DNA from: Stackebrandtia nassauensis DSM 44728
Lineage (GTDB): Bacteria > Actinomycetota > Actinomycetes > Mycobacteriales > Micromonosporaceae
Assembly: GCF_000024545.1 (NCBI RefSeq)
Contig: NC_013947.1
Coordinates: forward strand, 6,200,001 to 6,264,000
DNA length: 64,000 bases
Direction: 5' to 3'
The translations under genes and the position numbers were made by a program. This document shows, piece after piece, positions 8,838 through 17,467 of the stretch. The notes beneath the pieces were generated by a model. It saw only the letters and a list, made by a program, of their open reading frames with translations, made no database searches and was not told the DNA's origin. The stretch's first letter is position 1; every line of letters starts with the position of its first letter.

Positions 8838-9427
8838 GACGTGAACGGCGGCTGCGGTCGGCCGCGCTGCTGCGGCGGGATCCAGTCGGAGTCGTAGCCG
8901 CCCATCGGGGCCTGGTTGTTGTTCTGCTGGAACGGGCTGGGCTGCGCCGGTGGGTCGAAGTACTCGGCGACGTTGCGGCCCAGCAGGCACACCGCCGTCG
9001 TCACGCCCGCGACGGCGGCCAGGAACGCCAGGATCGCGTACAGCCACAGGCCGAAGGCGCCGTCGCCGACCGCTGGGCCGGGTTTGGCGAGCAGGCCGAT
9101 GAGCCCAAAGAACACCAGCAGGCCGCCGCCGGAGTACATGGCGGGCTTGGGAATCCACTTGCGGCCCTTGAGAACCGCCTGCGCCACCAGTCCGAGCCAG
9201 GCCGCCACCGCCAGGCCCAGGACCACCATGACCACGCCGGGGATGTCGACCAGGAACGAGCCACCGCGAGTCTCGGCCACGGCCAGGTGCAGCAGTCCCG
9301 CCAACAGCGCCGCCCCGGCCGCCGTCAGCGTCGCCATACCGGCGATGAACACTCTTTGAGGACGCTTCCGCTCGGGGATGAAGGTCTGGATGGGAGCTGT
9401 GTCCGGCCAGGCATTGTCTTCGTACAT
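8834..9427 (-). CDS. Hypothetical four-helix membrane protein
   Basis: I do not recognise a named family. The 197-residue product has a hydrophilic N-terminus (MYEDNAWPDTAP), four hydrophobic helices (VFIAGMATLTAAGAALLAGL; IPGVVMVVLGLAVAAWLGLV; YSGGGLLVFFGLIGLLA; LWLYAILAFLAAVAGVTTAVCLL) and a Pro/Gln/Asn-rich cytosolic tail. The start follows GAGGGAAG at a good distance. Longer in-frame extensions upstream lack a ribosome-binding site and are compositionally poor. Confidence 0.75.
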   Translation of the reverse strand: MYEDNAWPDTAPIQTFIPERKRPQRVFIAGMATLTAAGAALLAGLLHLAVAETRGGSFLVDIPGVVMVVLGLAVAAWLGLVAQAVLKGRKWIPKPAMYSGGGLLVFFGLIGLLAKPGPAVGDGAFGLWLYAILAFLAAVAGVTTAVCLLGRNVAEYFDPPAQPSPFQQNNNQAPMGGYDSDWIPPQQRGRPQPPFTS

Positions 9428-9654
9428 GTCGATACTTCCCTCGAAAGTCGATCGCGGCGGCGTGCCCTCAATTCTGCGTGACCTTCGCCGCATCCGGCAA
9501 TCGGCCCTGCGGTTGACGACGGAATTGACCTTGGTGTGAGACCGTTCCGTTATTTTTGTGGCGCATCGTGGCAACTGACGTCGCGTCCCGGGCACGGGGC
9601 AAGTCAGCGGCACTGTCGACTACACCAGATACAGTGGACAGGAGGCGTGAGTCG

Positions 9655-10431
9655 ATGGCAGAGCGATTCACCGGATATGTCGCCCTCGGTGACAGTTTCA
9701 CCGAAGGCATGAACGACCACGGCGGTGACGGCATCTTCCGTGGCTGGGCCGACCTGGCCGCGACCCGGATGGCCGAGGCCGACCCGGAGCTGAAGTACGC
9801 CAATCTGGCGATTCGCGGCAAGCTGTTCGACGAGGTCGTCGACGAGCAGGTGCCCGCCGCGCTGCGGCTGCGTCCCGACCTGGTCAGTTTCGTCGCCGGT
9901 GGCAATGACGCGCTGCGCACCAGCTTCGACCCGGCCCGGATGGCCGGCCGGTTCCACGAGGCGATCCGGGTGCTGACCGCGTCCGGCGCCCGGGTGCTGA
10001 TGAGTACCGGCTTCCACCCGCCGCGGCTGCCCGCGCACCGGTTGCTGCGCAAGCGGATCGTCGCCCTCAACGAGATCATCCGCAAGGTCGCCAAACGCCA
10101 CGACGCCGCCCTGGTCGACCTGTTCGCCGACGAGGCCTTCGCCGACACCCGGATGTGGAGCGAGGACCGGCTGCACATGTCGGCGCTCGGCCACCGGCGG
10201 GTCGCCCACCATGTGTGTCAGGCTCTGAGTGTGGACCCGGACCCGAAGTGGAGCGCGCCGCTGCCGACCGCGCCCGGCAAGAGTTGGCTGCGCCGCCGCC
10301 GCGAGGACGCCGCCTGGACCCGCGAGCACGCGCTGCCCTGGGTGCAGCGCCGGTTCACCGGACAGTCGTCCGGTGACATGATCACGCCCAAACGCCCGCA
10401 GCTGATGCCGGTGAGCCAGGTCGGTTCCTAG
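9655..10431 (+). CDS. SGNH/GDSL-family hydrolase
   Basis: This 258-residue enzyme is probably a cytosolic esterase/lipase or acetyl-hydrolase, since no signal peptide is seen. Block I is ALGDSFTEG (Ser nucleophile near residue 12), block III is GGND near 82, and block V is DRLHMSALGHR near 176-186, carrying Asp and His. GGAGG lies 9-13 bases before the ATG. The C-terminus has an extra ~60-residue basic tail. A tiny membrane-protein ORF overlaps the stop codon, suggesting translational coupling. Substrate unknown. Confidence 0.85.
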   Translation: MAERFTGYVALGDSFTEGMNDHGGDGIFRGWADLAATRMAEADPELKYANLAIRGKLFDEVVDEQVPAALRLRPDLVSFVAGGNDALRTSFDPARMAGRFHEAIRVLTASGARVLMSTGFHPPRLPAHRLLRKRIVALNEIIRKVAKRHDAALVDLFADEAFADTRMWSEDRLHMSALGHRRVAHHVCQALSVDPDPKWSAPLPTAPGKSWLRRRREDAAWTREHALPWVQRRFTGQSSGDMITPKRPQLMPVSQVGS

Positions 10432-10520
10432 TGTTCAAGCTGATCTGCGTCATGATCGCCATCCTGGTGGCGGCCTGGGTCTTCGGGCTCATGGTGCAGA
10501 AGAAGCGCAAACGGCGCTAG
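10431..10520 (+). CDS. 29-residue single-helix membrane miniprotein
   Basis: A GTG shares its first base with the TAG of the upstream hydrolase gene. The product, starting MFKLICVMIAILVAAWVF, is one transmembrane helix followed by a basic end (KKRKRR), an N-out/C-in-like arrangement by the positive-inside rule. The one-base overlap indicates possible reinitiation. The function is unknown, and the short length makes coding status uncertain. Confidence 0.5.
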   Translation: MFKLICVMIAILVAAWVFGLMVQKKRKRR

Positions 10521-10555
10521 TTCGTCCCCGCCCGGCTCCCAGTAGGGTTCCCAGC

Positions 10556-11203
10556 ATGACGACGTTGGCAGAGGCGATGATCTTGCTGAGCGACCGCGGC
10601 TCCAGCGCCAGGTTCACCACCGTCGACCGCAACAGCGCGACCGTCGGGGCCACCCTCGCCGACCTGGCGTTGGCGGGACGGATCGCGTTGCACGGCAAGG
10701 ACGTCACCGTCGTCGATCCACAACCGACCGGCGACGCCGTCATGGACGAGGTGCTGGCACAGATCGCGGCGAGCAAGCCGCGCCAACCGGCCAAGTGGAT
10801 GTCGAGGCTGTACTGGGGTTTCCCGAACCGGGTGCGGGACGCGCTCGCCGGACGCGAGGTGCTGACCCGCACGACGTCCAAGCTGTTCCACGTCCGCAAG
10901 TACACCTCGGCGACCCCGGCCGCCGAGACCGAGACCCGGCAGCGGCTGCTGGCCGCCGTAGCCACCGGCGGCACCGACGACGCCTGGGTCGCCGAACTGG
11001 CCGCGCAGGTGCGGGCCGCCAACATGGAGCAGTACCTGCTACCGGAACTGCCGCGCGCCGAGGCCCGGCAGCGGATCGCGGCCATCGCCGCCAGCAGCTG
11101 GACCGGCGAGGCCAGTCGCGCCGCCCGGCACAACAACTACATCGCCTACACCGCGGCGCTGCTGCCGATCGCCGTCACGCTGATGATCGTGTTCACCCGG
11201 TGA
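10556..11203 (+). CDS. GPP34 (GOLPH3/Vps74)-family protein
   Basis: This 215-residue protein belongs to the bacterial relatives of the Golgi phosphoprotein GOLPH3, a PI4P-binding peripheral membrane protein in eukaryotes; the bacterial role is not established. Family landmarks are the N-terminal LAEAMILLSDRGS, GATLADLALAGRIALHG (about 32-48), an LYWGFPNRVRDAL segment (about 87-100) and a hydrophobic C-terminus (YTAALLPIAVTLMIVF). The next gene starts inside its stop codon (GTGA). A decayed second copy of the family lies just beyond that gene at 11983-12245. Confidence 0.8.
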   Translation: MTTLAEAMILLSDRGSSARFTTVDRNSATVGATLADLALAGRIALHGKDVTVVDPQPTGDAVMDEVLAQIAASKPRQPAKWMSRLYWGFPNRVRDALAGREVLTRTTSKLFHVRKYTSATPAAETETRQRLLAAVATGGTDDAWVAELAAQVRAANMEQYLLPELPRAEARQRIAAIAASSWTGEASRAARHNNYIAYTAALLPIAVTLMIVFTR

Positions 11204-11982
11204 GGCCACTGTGGATCGGTGGCCAGGCGGGCTGCGGCAAGTCGACGGTGGCGCGGATTCTGGCGCGGCGGCACGGGTTGCGCTGGTACAACGCCGACAC
11301 CCGCACCTGGGCGCACCGCGACCGGGCGCTGCGTGCCGGTGATCCGGACGCGCGGCGGTTCGAGGAGCTCGACCCGGTCGAGCGGTGGCGGCGGCCGGTG
11401 CCGGAACTGCTGCGGATGTCGCTGCACCACGTCCGGGGCCCGATGGTCGCCGAGGACGTGCGGGGACTGCCCGCGCCGCTGACGATCGCCGAGGGAACCA
11501 CGGTCACACCCCGCGTCACCGGCGACGATCCGGCGGTGTGGCTGCTGGCCTCGCGCGCCACCCGCGTGGCGCGGCTGGCGGGACGCGGCCTGGGCGAGGG
11601 GCAACTGGCGCTGTACCTGGAGCTGGCCGAGGTCGTCGCCGCCGAGGTCCGCGCGGCCGGCGCACCGGTGATCACAGTAGACGACCGCGACGTCGCCGCC
11701 ACCGTCGCGGCGGTGGAGGAACTGTTCGCCGAACCGCTGGCGGCCGGGCCGAAGGCCGAGGGCCCGCAAGAGCGGCGGGCGCTGCTGCGCGAGGCCAACG
11801 CCGCGATCATCGAGCAGTGCCGGGGGTTCAGCTCCCGGCCGTGGGCGAACGTGGAACTGTCGCAGATCAGGCGCGGTTTCGGTTGCGAATGCGGCGATCC
11901 CGGCTGCCTGGCCGAGGTGGAGCTGGCCGTCTGCGACTACGCCCCACCGGTGCTGGCACCCGGGCACACTCCTACTGGCTGA
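11200..11982 (+). CDS. P-loop nucleotide kinase-like protein with C-terminal Cys motif
   Basis: This 260-residue cytosolic protein begins almost directly with a Walker A loop (GGQAGCGKST, residues 6-15), as in cytidylate/shikimate-kinase-like enzymes. VWLLASRATRVARLAGRG (about 108-125) resembles the lid/Arg region of small-molecule kinases. The last 60 residues form a separate module with CECGDPGC, a cysteine pattern frequent in short actinobacterial proteins and perhaps metal-binding. The GTG start overlaps the GPP34 stop. The substrate cannot be read from the sequence. Confidence 0.7.
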   Translation: MRPLWIGGQAGCGKSTVARILARRHGLRWYNADTRTWAHRDRALRAGDPDARRFEELDPVERWRRPVPELLRMSLHHVRGPMVAEDVRGLPAPLTIAEGTTVTPRVTGDDPAVWLLASRATRVARLAGRGLGEGQLALYLELAEVVAAEVRAAGAPVITVDDRDVAATVAAVEELFAEPLAAGPKAEGPQERRALLREANAAIIEQCRGFSSRPWANVELSQIRRGFGCECGDPGCLAEVELAVCDYAPPVLAPGHTPTG

Positions 11983-12245
11983 CGAGCCGCTTCCGCCCGC
12001 AGTCCTGGAACAACACGCTCTACTGGGGACAATCGCAGCGGGTGCCGGACTCGATGGCCGAGCGGCGGCTGGTCAGCCTGGAGAAGCGCAGGCTGTTGGG
12101 CTTCCTGCCGTCCAACCGGTACGTGCCGATCGGGTCCGCGCGCGACGAGATCCAGCGACGCCACCCGCAAGGCCGTGAAGGGCACACAAGCCGCGGTCAT
12201 GGCCGCGATCACCGCGTCACTCGTCGTCGGCATCGTGGCCGCTGA
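11983..12245 (+). pseudogene. Remnant of a second GPP34-family gene
   Basis: The stretch between two genes encodes, in one frame, SWNNTLYWGQSQRVPDSM followed by RLLGFLPSNRYVPIG. This aligns with the intact neighbour (WMSRLYWGFPNRVRDALAGR) and with the LG-x-LP-x2-RY motif of the family. After the RDEIQ residues the frame breaks, and another frame gives ATRKAVKGTQAAVMAAITAS, which fits the family's hydrophobic C-terminus. The N-terminal third and roughly 65 central residues are absent. I read this as a deletion-bearing, frameshifted duplicate. Confidence 0.6.
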
Positions 12246-12303
12246 CAGCAGATATCGATGCCGCCTTGCCCGACGTCATAGGCAGGCGGCATTATTTACA
12301 GCC

Positions 12304-13413
12304 GTGGGACTTCTGCAAAGACTGCTGGGTCGAAAGCCGGAGGACGAGGCGGACAACACCACCCCGCCCGCTCCGGCCGAGAGCCCTGCCGAGACTCCGC
12401 CCGCTGAGTCGGCACCGCCGCCGACCTCAAGCGTGCTCGGTGACGCCGCGCCGCTGCCCGAGACCGAAACCGTCGCCGAACCAGGTCCGGAACCCGAGCC
12501 GGAGCCCACGGCCGCCGTGGAACCCGAAGCCGGGGAACCGTCCGCATCGGCCACCGAAGCTGAGCCGGACGAAGTGGACAAAACCGTCGTGCCCCCGCAG
12601 GAATACTTCACCCCCTCGCGCCCCAAGCGCGAACTGCTCGACCTGGAGCCGCCGCCGCAGCCCAAGGACGAACCGCCGCAGACACCCGAGACACTGCCGC
12701 TCGACGTGTCCGGTTCGCCGCGCGCGGCGCTGCGCAACGCCGGGATCACGGTGCCGCACATGCAGCAGATCGTTCAGCTGGGCGACGTCCGGTTGTGGGC
12801 CTTCGGGGTCCGCGCCGACGAGGCGCTGGGCTGGTGGCTGCAGATCCGGCAGGTGCACGAGAAGACCGGCTGGCTGCCGGTGCTGCTGGGCTCCCCCGAC
12901 GACTGGCTCGACAACGGCGAGGGCGTCCTGCACGAGGGCGACGCCGAACTGGAGCGGATGACCGAACTGGACGCCGAGACGCTGCTGCACGACAAGGCCG
13001 CCGAGGCCGGGGAGCCGCCGCGCGGCGTCCCGATCCTGCCCACCCGTGGCGATTCCGACTTCGCCGTCCCCAAGTCCGACGGACTCATCGGCCTGGTCGA
13101 GGCCGAGCACAGCTGGCAGATCCCGGCGCTGCTGCCCTGGAAGGGCTCCACGAACTGGGAACTGTACGGCGCCGAGCACGCCACCATCCTCAAGCACTGG
13201 CACGAGCGGCACGAGGTCGAACTGGTCTCGATGACCTGGGACATCCTGGAGCTGTACGTGCCCAACCCACCCAGCGCCGAAGAGGACGCGCTGGACACGG
13301 CCCGCGAGGTGCACGCGTACTGCCCCGACCTAATGGCCGCCGGAGTGCCCACACTGGACGACTTGGCGGTTCACATGGTGCGGTCCCGCGCCTGGTACTT
13401 CCGCTGGGCCTGA
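12304..13413 (+). CDS. DUF4253-domain protein with acidic Pro/Glu-rich linker
   Basis: This 369-residue cytosolic protein of unknown function starts with a short basic segment (VGLLQRLLGRKPED) and then a ~125-residue Pro/Glu/Ala-rich disordered region. The folded C-terminal half ends with HAYCPDLMAAGVPTLDDLA and SRAWYFRWA, matching the end of DUF4253 domains. The GTG at 12304 has no clear ribosome-binding site; AT-rich CATTATTTACA lies directly upstream, so a leaderless transcript is possible. The frame stays open upstream to 12175 through the GPP34 remnant. Confidence 0.7.
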   Translation: MGLLQRLLGRKPEDEADNTTPPAPAESPAETPPAESAPPPTSSVLGDAAPLPETETVAEPGPEPEPEPTAAVEPEAGEPSASATEAEPDEVDKTVVPPQEYFTPSRPKRELLDLEPPPQPKDEPPQTPETLPLDVSGSPRAALRNAGITVPHMQQIVQLGDVRLWAFGVRADEALGWWLQIRQVHEKTGWLPVLLGSPDDWLDNGEGVLHEGDAELERMTELDAETLLHDKAAEAGEPPRGVPILPTRGDSDFAVPKSDGLIGLVEAEHSWQIPALLPWKGSTNWELYGAEHATILKHWHERHEVELVSMTWDILELYVPNPPSAEEDALDTAREVHAYCPDLMAAGVPTLDDLAVHMVRSRAWYFRWA

Positions 13414-13435
13414 TCTCGGCTCGGCTCGGCGATCC

Positions 13436-13978
13436 TTAGCCGCGCAACGGGAACCGTTCCAGCGCCTCGTAGCGGACCGGCGGGCCCGGGTGGCTGCGGT
13501 ACAGGACGAGTTTCTCAGCGCGCCAGGACGGGCCGTTGTAGCCACCGAGCGCGTCCACTTTGGCCTGCACTTCGGCCGGGGACAGGTCCTTGGGCCGGGC
13601 CACCGTCAGGTGCGGTTTGAACGGCCGCTCGTCGAAGGGCACCCCGGAGCGACGCAGCCCGGTGCGTACCCGCTCGGCCAGCGCGGTCAGCGCCGTGGTG
13701 TCACCGTCGGTGCCGACGCACAACGCCGTCGAGGTGCGGCCCAGCACCGTGCCACCGGCCAGCCGCAGCGCGAACCCGGCGGTGGTGCGGCTCAGCGCCG
13801 TCAGCGCGGCGGAGACGTCCTCGACCCGGCGGTCGTCGAGTTCCCCGATGAAGGCCAGCGTCAGGTGCCAGGTCTGTCGTCCGGTGGGCCGGGCACCGTC
13901 TAGCCCGATCCGGGGCAGGTAGCCCGCCAGGTCGGCGAGCGCCGCGTCGCTGGGCCGCAGGCCCACGAACAGTCTCAC
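13436..13978 (-). CDS. thpR: RNA 2',3'-cyclic phosphodiesterase (LigT/ThpR family)
   Basis: This 180-residue 2H-family phosphoesterase acts on 2',3'-cyclic RNA ends or related 2'-5' bonds. The protein opens with VRLFVGLRP, and both His-x-Thr motifs are present: HLTLAF (about 41-46) and HLTVAR (about 127-132). Length and spacing match the family. The GTG start at 13978 overlaps the stop of the upstream gene (GTGA), implying coupling. Earlier in-frame codons belong to the antisense of other sequence and are Arg-rich. Confidence 0.87.
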   Translation of the reverse strand: MRLFVGLRPSDAALADLAGYLPRIGLDGARPTGRQTWHLTLAFIGELDDRRVEDVSAALTALSRTTAGFALRLAGGTVLGRTSTALCVGTDGDTTALTALAERVRTGLRRSGVPFDERPFKPHLTVARPKDLSPAEVQAKVDALGGYNGPSWRAEKLVLYRSHPGPPVRYEALERFPLRG

Positions 13979-14388
13979 CGGCAACCCCGGGCCGGGCCGC
14001 GCAGCACCAGACCGACGGCCTCCAGCTCGCCCTCCAGTCGCAACCGTTCGACGTCGGCGTCGTCGCCGGTCAGCCGCGTCAGATACTGTGGAATGTCCAT
14101 GGTGGCGCAAGCCTGGCGGAGCGTGAGATCGTAGCGGTCGGTCAACTCGGCGCGGCGCAGCAGCGCGTCGCGCGGGGTGTCGGTCAGCTCGGCCGCCAGT
14201 TCCCGCAGCCGGGCCGCCGTGTCCTCGATCGGCGGGTGCGCGGGAGTGTGGGGGCGCAGCCTGGCCACGGTCTTGCCCGCCCGGTCGGCGGCGTCATCGG
14301 CGTTGACGATGACCCACGCGATGAGGCACGGCAAACTCGCCAGGCTCACCAGCGCCACGGAGATGACGCCGATTCGCACCACGTCCAT
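13975..14388 (-). CDS. Hypothetical protein with one N-terminal membrane helix
   Basis: This unrecognised 137-residue protein has one N-terminal hydrophobic helix (IGVISVALVSLASLPCLIAWVIV, 6-28), which may act as a membrane anchor or uncleaved signal. The rest is an Arg/Glu/Asp-rich helical region without known motifs. It is coupled to the downstream phosphodiesterase gene through a four-base overlap. Confidence 0.6.
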   Translation of the reverse strand: MDVVRIGVISVALVSLASLPCLIAWVIVNADDAADRAGKTVARLRPHTPAHPPIEDTAARLRELAAELTDTPRDALLRRAELTDRYDLTLRQACATMDIPQYLTRLTGDDADVERLRLEGELEAVGLVLRGPARGCR

Positions 14389-14461
14389 GTTCTCGACCTT
14401 CTTTTTCGTCCTCGAATCCGGTGGCCCGCCGGGGAGCGGGGCACCGCTTCGACCTTATCCG

Positions 14462-15211
14462 CTATTGCGTGAATTCCTTGATGAGTTCGTGCAGCGCCCG
14501 CGCCGCCTGCTCGTCGCCGTCGAACTGGATGCCCTCGTCGTCGCCGCGCCGCCACAGCCACAGCAGCAGCGGGGCGGGTTCACCGGAGATCGTCACGGCC
14601 ACGTCGCTGGCGGCCTCGGAGTCGACGTCGATGCTGCCGTCGACCGGCCGCAGCACCCAGGTCGTGTCGCCGCTGGTCACCGCGACCGGCTTGGGAAGCA
14701 GCTTGCCGATGCTGTCGGCGACCTCCTCGGCCCACTTGTGGCTGCTCCAGCCGACGAAGATGCGCAGCAGTTCGTCGATGCCGTCGACGGCCAGTTCTTC
14801 GTCGATCGGACCGAGGGCGACCCCGGCGGCCAGTTCGGCGTCGACGCGGTGGATGACCGTCTCCTGCGCCATCCGCCGGATCCAGAAGCCGACGGTCTGG
14901 TCCGGGTCGTACCAGGTGTACGCCGCGTCGGCGGGCTCGCGCGGTGTGAACTCGGCGAGCAGGTCGCCCAGCCCCTGCCGCATCAGGGTCAGCGTCGGGA
15001 CCTCCGGGTCGCGCGGCGGCGGCCACGACTTCGGCTGGCCGTTGCGGATGCACTCGGTCTTGTGCATGTAGACGTGGGCGACGTGTTCGAGCAGATCCGT
15101 CATCGTCCACTCCGGACAAGTCGGGACGCGGGCGTCCATGTTCCCCTCGGCAGCCTTCGCCATCCGGGCGGCGTCGGCGGTCAAACATGAGGTCAAACGG
15201 CTGAACTGCAT
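14462..15211 (-). CDS. Maleylpyruvate isomerase-family (DinB-fold, mycothiol-type) protein
   Basis: This 249-residue cytosolic protein matches the actinobacterial TIGR03083-type family. Features are a helical N-terminal metal-binding DinB-like half (CPEWTMTDLLEHVAHVYMHK near 32-51, with His; ETVIHRVDAELAAG near 117-130, with His and Asp) and an alpha/beta C-terminal half (VAVTISGEPAPLLLWLWRR). Members use mycothiol as thiol cofactor where studied, but the substrate here is unknown. It stands alone on the minus strand. Confidence 0.8.
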   Translation of the reverse strand: MQFSRLTSCLTADAARMAKAAEGNMDARVPTCPEWTMTDLLEHVAHVYMHKTECIRNGQPKSWPPPRDPEVPTLTLMRQGLGDLLAEFTPREPADAAYTWYDPDQTVGFWIRRMAQETVIHRVDAELAAGVALGPIDEELAVDGIDELLRIFVGWSSHKWAEEVADSIGKLLPKPVAVTSGDTTWVLRPVDGSIDVDSEAASDVAVTISGEPAPLLLWLWRRGDDEGIQFDGDEQAARALHELIKEFTQ

Positions 15212-15395
15212 GGTCTAGAGTCTGCCAGCCACCTGCGACAGTCGCATCACACTTTCCGTCAAAAGTGGATCTGAACACCAGTATCCATCGATTCAGTGAT
15301 ACCGCCGACAAAACCCTGGCGTCGGGACACCGGACACGGTTAGGGTCGATTAGCAGAACTGCCCCTTACATGCCTAGGAGGCCGACCCGACCCCC

Positions 15396-16673
15396 ATGAG
15401 ACGACAGCTGGCCGAAACCTTTCGCTCCCTCCGCGTCCGCAACTACCGGCTCTTCGCCATCGGCCAACTGACCTCACTACTGGGTCGCTGGATGCAGATC
15501 GTCGCCATCGACTGGCTCGTCCTGGAACTGTCGGGAAACTCCGGCGCCGCGCTCGGTTTCGTCACGGCACTGCAGTTCGTCCCGGTCCTGCTGCTGAGCC
15601 TGCACGGCGGCAAACTCGCCGACCGGCACGACAAGCGCCGGATGCTGCTGGTCTTCAACACCTCCTGGCTGGCCCTGTCGGCGGGCATGGCGGTCATCGT
15701 CCTGATCGGCGCCGCCCAGCTGTGGCACATCTACGTGTTCGCCCTCATGCTCGGCATGGTCATGGCCCTGGAGAACCCGGCCCGGCAGTCCTTCGTCTCC
15801 GAGATGGTCGGCACCGGCATGCTGCCCAACGCGCTGTCGCTGTCGGCGGCCACCTTCAACAGCGCCCGCATCGTGGGCCCGGCGATCGCCGGTGCCCTCA
15901 TCGCCGTGGTCGACACCGGCCCGGTACTGGCAATCACCGCGCTGACCTACGTGCCGCCGATGGTGTGCCTGCTCCTGATGAACCGGCACGAACTCGGCTT
16001 CTCCGAGCCCGCCAAGGACACCCGCATCCGCGAGGCCGTCTCCTACACCTTCCGCCGCTCGGACCTGGTACTGCCGCTGGTGCTCATGTTCGTCGTCGGC
16101 GGCCTGGGCTTCAACTTCCCGATCACCCTGGCGCTGCTGTCCAAGACCGTCTTCCATACCGGCGCGGCCACCTTCGGCCTGCTCACCACCATGCTCGCGG
16201 TCGGCGCACTGGCCGGAGCTCTGGTCAGCTCTCGCCGCCGCGCCCGCCCCACGGCCCACATCGTCCTGGCCGCCGCCGCGATCTTCGGCGTCCTGGAAGC
16301 ACTGGTCGGATTCGCCCCGGCCTTCTGGGTCGCCGCCGTCCTGCTGGTCCCGACCGGCTTCTCCATGACCTTCCTGGCCCAGGCGGTCAACCAGCGCATC
16401 CAACTCGGCGTCGACGCCGCCCACCGGGGCCGGGTCATGGCGCTGTACATCCTGGTGTTCCTGGGCTCCACCCCGATCTTCGCCCCCATCATCGGCTGGC
16501 TGTCGGAGGTCATCGGCCCCCGCTCGGGTCTGTGGATCGGCGGCCTGGCGGGTGTGTTCATGGCGGCGACGGCCTTCGCGGTGCGGTGCCGCAAACGCGA
16601 CGTCCACGTCAGCGTCGAACTACGCCCCCGCCCCCGGATGCGCCTGATCGAAACCGTCGAGAAAGCCGCCTGA
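15396..16673 (+). CDS. MFS exporter (MFS_3/EntS-like)
   Basis: This 425-residue membrane protein has about twelve helices. It opens with RVRNYRLFAIGQLTSLLGRWMQ, a signature of the MFS_3 group that includes enterobactin and macrolide exporters, and has GGKLADRHDKRR as the loop between helices 2 and 3. ENPARQSFVSEMVG (about 125-138) is also typical. AGGAGG precedes the ATG by 14 bases, which is rather long. Unlike the other MFS gene in this window, a conventional short basic tail closes the protein. Substrate unknown. Confidence 0.85.
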   Translation: MRRQLAETFRSLRVRNYRLFAIGQLTSLLGRWMQIVAIDWLVLELSGNSGAALGFVTALQFVPVLLLSLHGGKLADRHDKRRMLLVFNTSWLALSAGMAVIVLIGAAQLWHIYVFALMLGMVMALENPARQSFVSEMVGTGMLPNALSLSAATFNSARIVGPAIAGALIAVVDTGPVLAITALTYVPPMVCLLLMNRHELGFSEPAKDTRIREAVSYTFRRSDLVLPLVLMFVVGGLGFNFPITLALLSKTVFHTGAATFGLLTTMLAVGALAGALVSSRRRARPTAHIVLAAAAIFGVLEALVGFAPAFWVAAVLLVPTGFSMTFLAQAVNQRIQLGVDAAHRGRVMALYILVFLGSTPIFAPIIGWLSEVIGPRSGLWIGGLAGVFMAATAFAVRCRKRDVHVSVELRPRPRMRLIETVEKAA

Positions 16674-16690
16674 CCCACGGCGCCGAGCAT

Positions 16691-17359
16691 TCAACTCGAG
16701 CTACGCGATGTCCGCACCGCGTGACCGGGCCGCAGCCAGATCACGATCAGGATGACCGCGACGGCAGGACCAAGCCCCCATGCCAGTGGGGCGATCACGC
16801 CCATGATGGCGGTGGAATTGACCAGGAGTCCAAGGGCGCCGCCCCCGCTGAGAACGCCTGTCACCGCGAATATCACGGCAATGCCGCGTTCGAGTCCTCG
16901 CATACGGAACGCCGGAGCCAGGAACAGACAGGCCAGCGAGAAGAACACACCCCACCCGAGAATCTCGAAGGCGAACATCAGCGACGGCCAGCCGTAGGGC
17001 TGGAACCACTCCAGCCCTTCCGTCTGTCCCAGTCCGGGGCTCTGCCGGACCAACGTCAGCGCCACGAACCGATTGGCGCCGACGACGACGGCGAGCATGA
17101 CGATGAACATCAACGAGATGAGCGTGAACACCTGTCGATCCGCAGGGACGGCGAGATGGATGGCGCCCCACAGCGGCACCATCACCAGAACCACCAGCAT
17201 CATGATCACGTGGAAAGTGGTCGAGAACGGCTCTTGGGGCGGAAACGGCAACCCCTTCGACATCATCACGGTCAGAGCCGTCAGGTACGCCAGCACCAAT
17301 GCGGTGAAGCCACCACCTGCCCATATCCCTACCCGCGTGACCGATGCCGTCGTCTTCAT
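16691..17359 (-). CDS. Hypothetical six-helix membrane protein
   Basis: This 222-residue polytopic protein of unknown function has about six hydrophobic helices, for example GGGFTALVLAYLTALTVMM, IMMLVVLVMVPLWGAIHL, LISLMFIVMLAVVVGAN and LAWGLGPAVAVILIVIWL. It is transcribed divergently from a TetR gene with a 25-bp operator in the shared 108-bp gap, so it is probably that regulator's target and may be an efflux or stress-related membrane protein. Confidence 0.75.
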   Translation of the reverse strand: MKTTASVTRVGIWAGGGFTALVLAYLTALTVMMSKGLPFPPQEPFSTTFHVIMMLVVLVMVPLWGAIHLAVPADRQVFTLISLMFIVMLAVVVGANRFVALTLVRQSPGLGQTEGLEWFQPYGWPSLMFAFEILGWGVFFSLACLFLAPAFRMRGLERGIAVIFAVTGVLSGGGALGLLVNSTAIMGVIAPLAWGLGPAVAVILIVIWLRPGHAVRTSRSSS

Positions 17360-17401
17360 GGCTCCCTCACCGATTCTTTTAATGGAGAACTTGGTTCACC
17401 G

Positions 17402-17426
17402 TAATGGCGAATAGCATTCGCCATTA
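17402..17426. promoter_or_regulatory. TetR-type operator between divergent genes
   Basis: Two perfect 11-bp arms, TAATGGCGAAT and ATTCGCCATTA, are separated by AGC. The site lies 43-67 bp upstream of the membrane-protein start and 42-66 bp upstream of the TetR start, ideal for joint repression. Confidence 0.8.
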
Positions 17427-17467
17427 TAGGCTTAGCAGCGCACGCACTACGTCAGGGGACGACCAAT

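Noticed and set aside
9428-9613. Longer N-terminus for the four-helix membrane protein
   Set aside because: Arg/Ser-rich non-conserved residues and no ribosome-binding site, whereas the internal ATG has GAGGGAAG.
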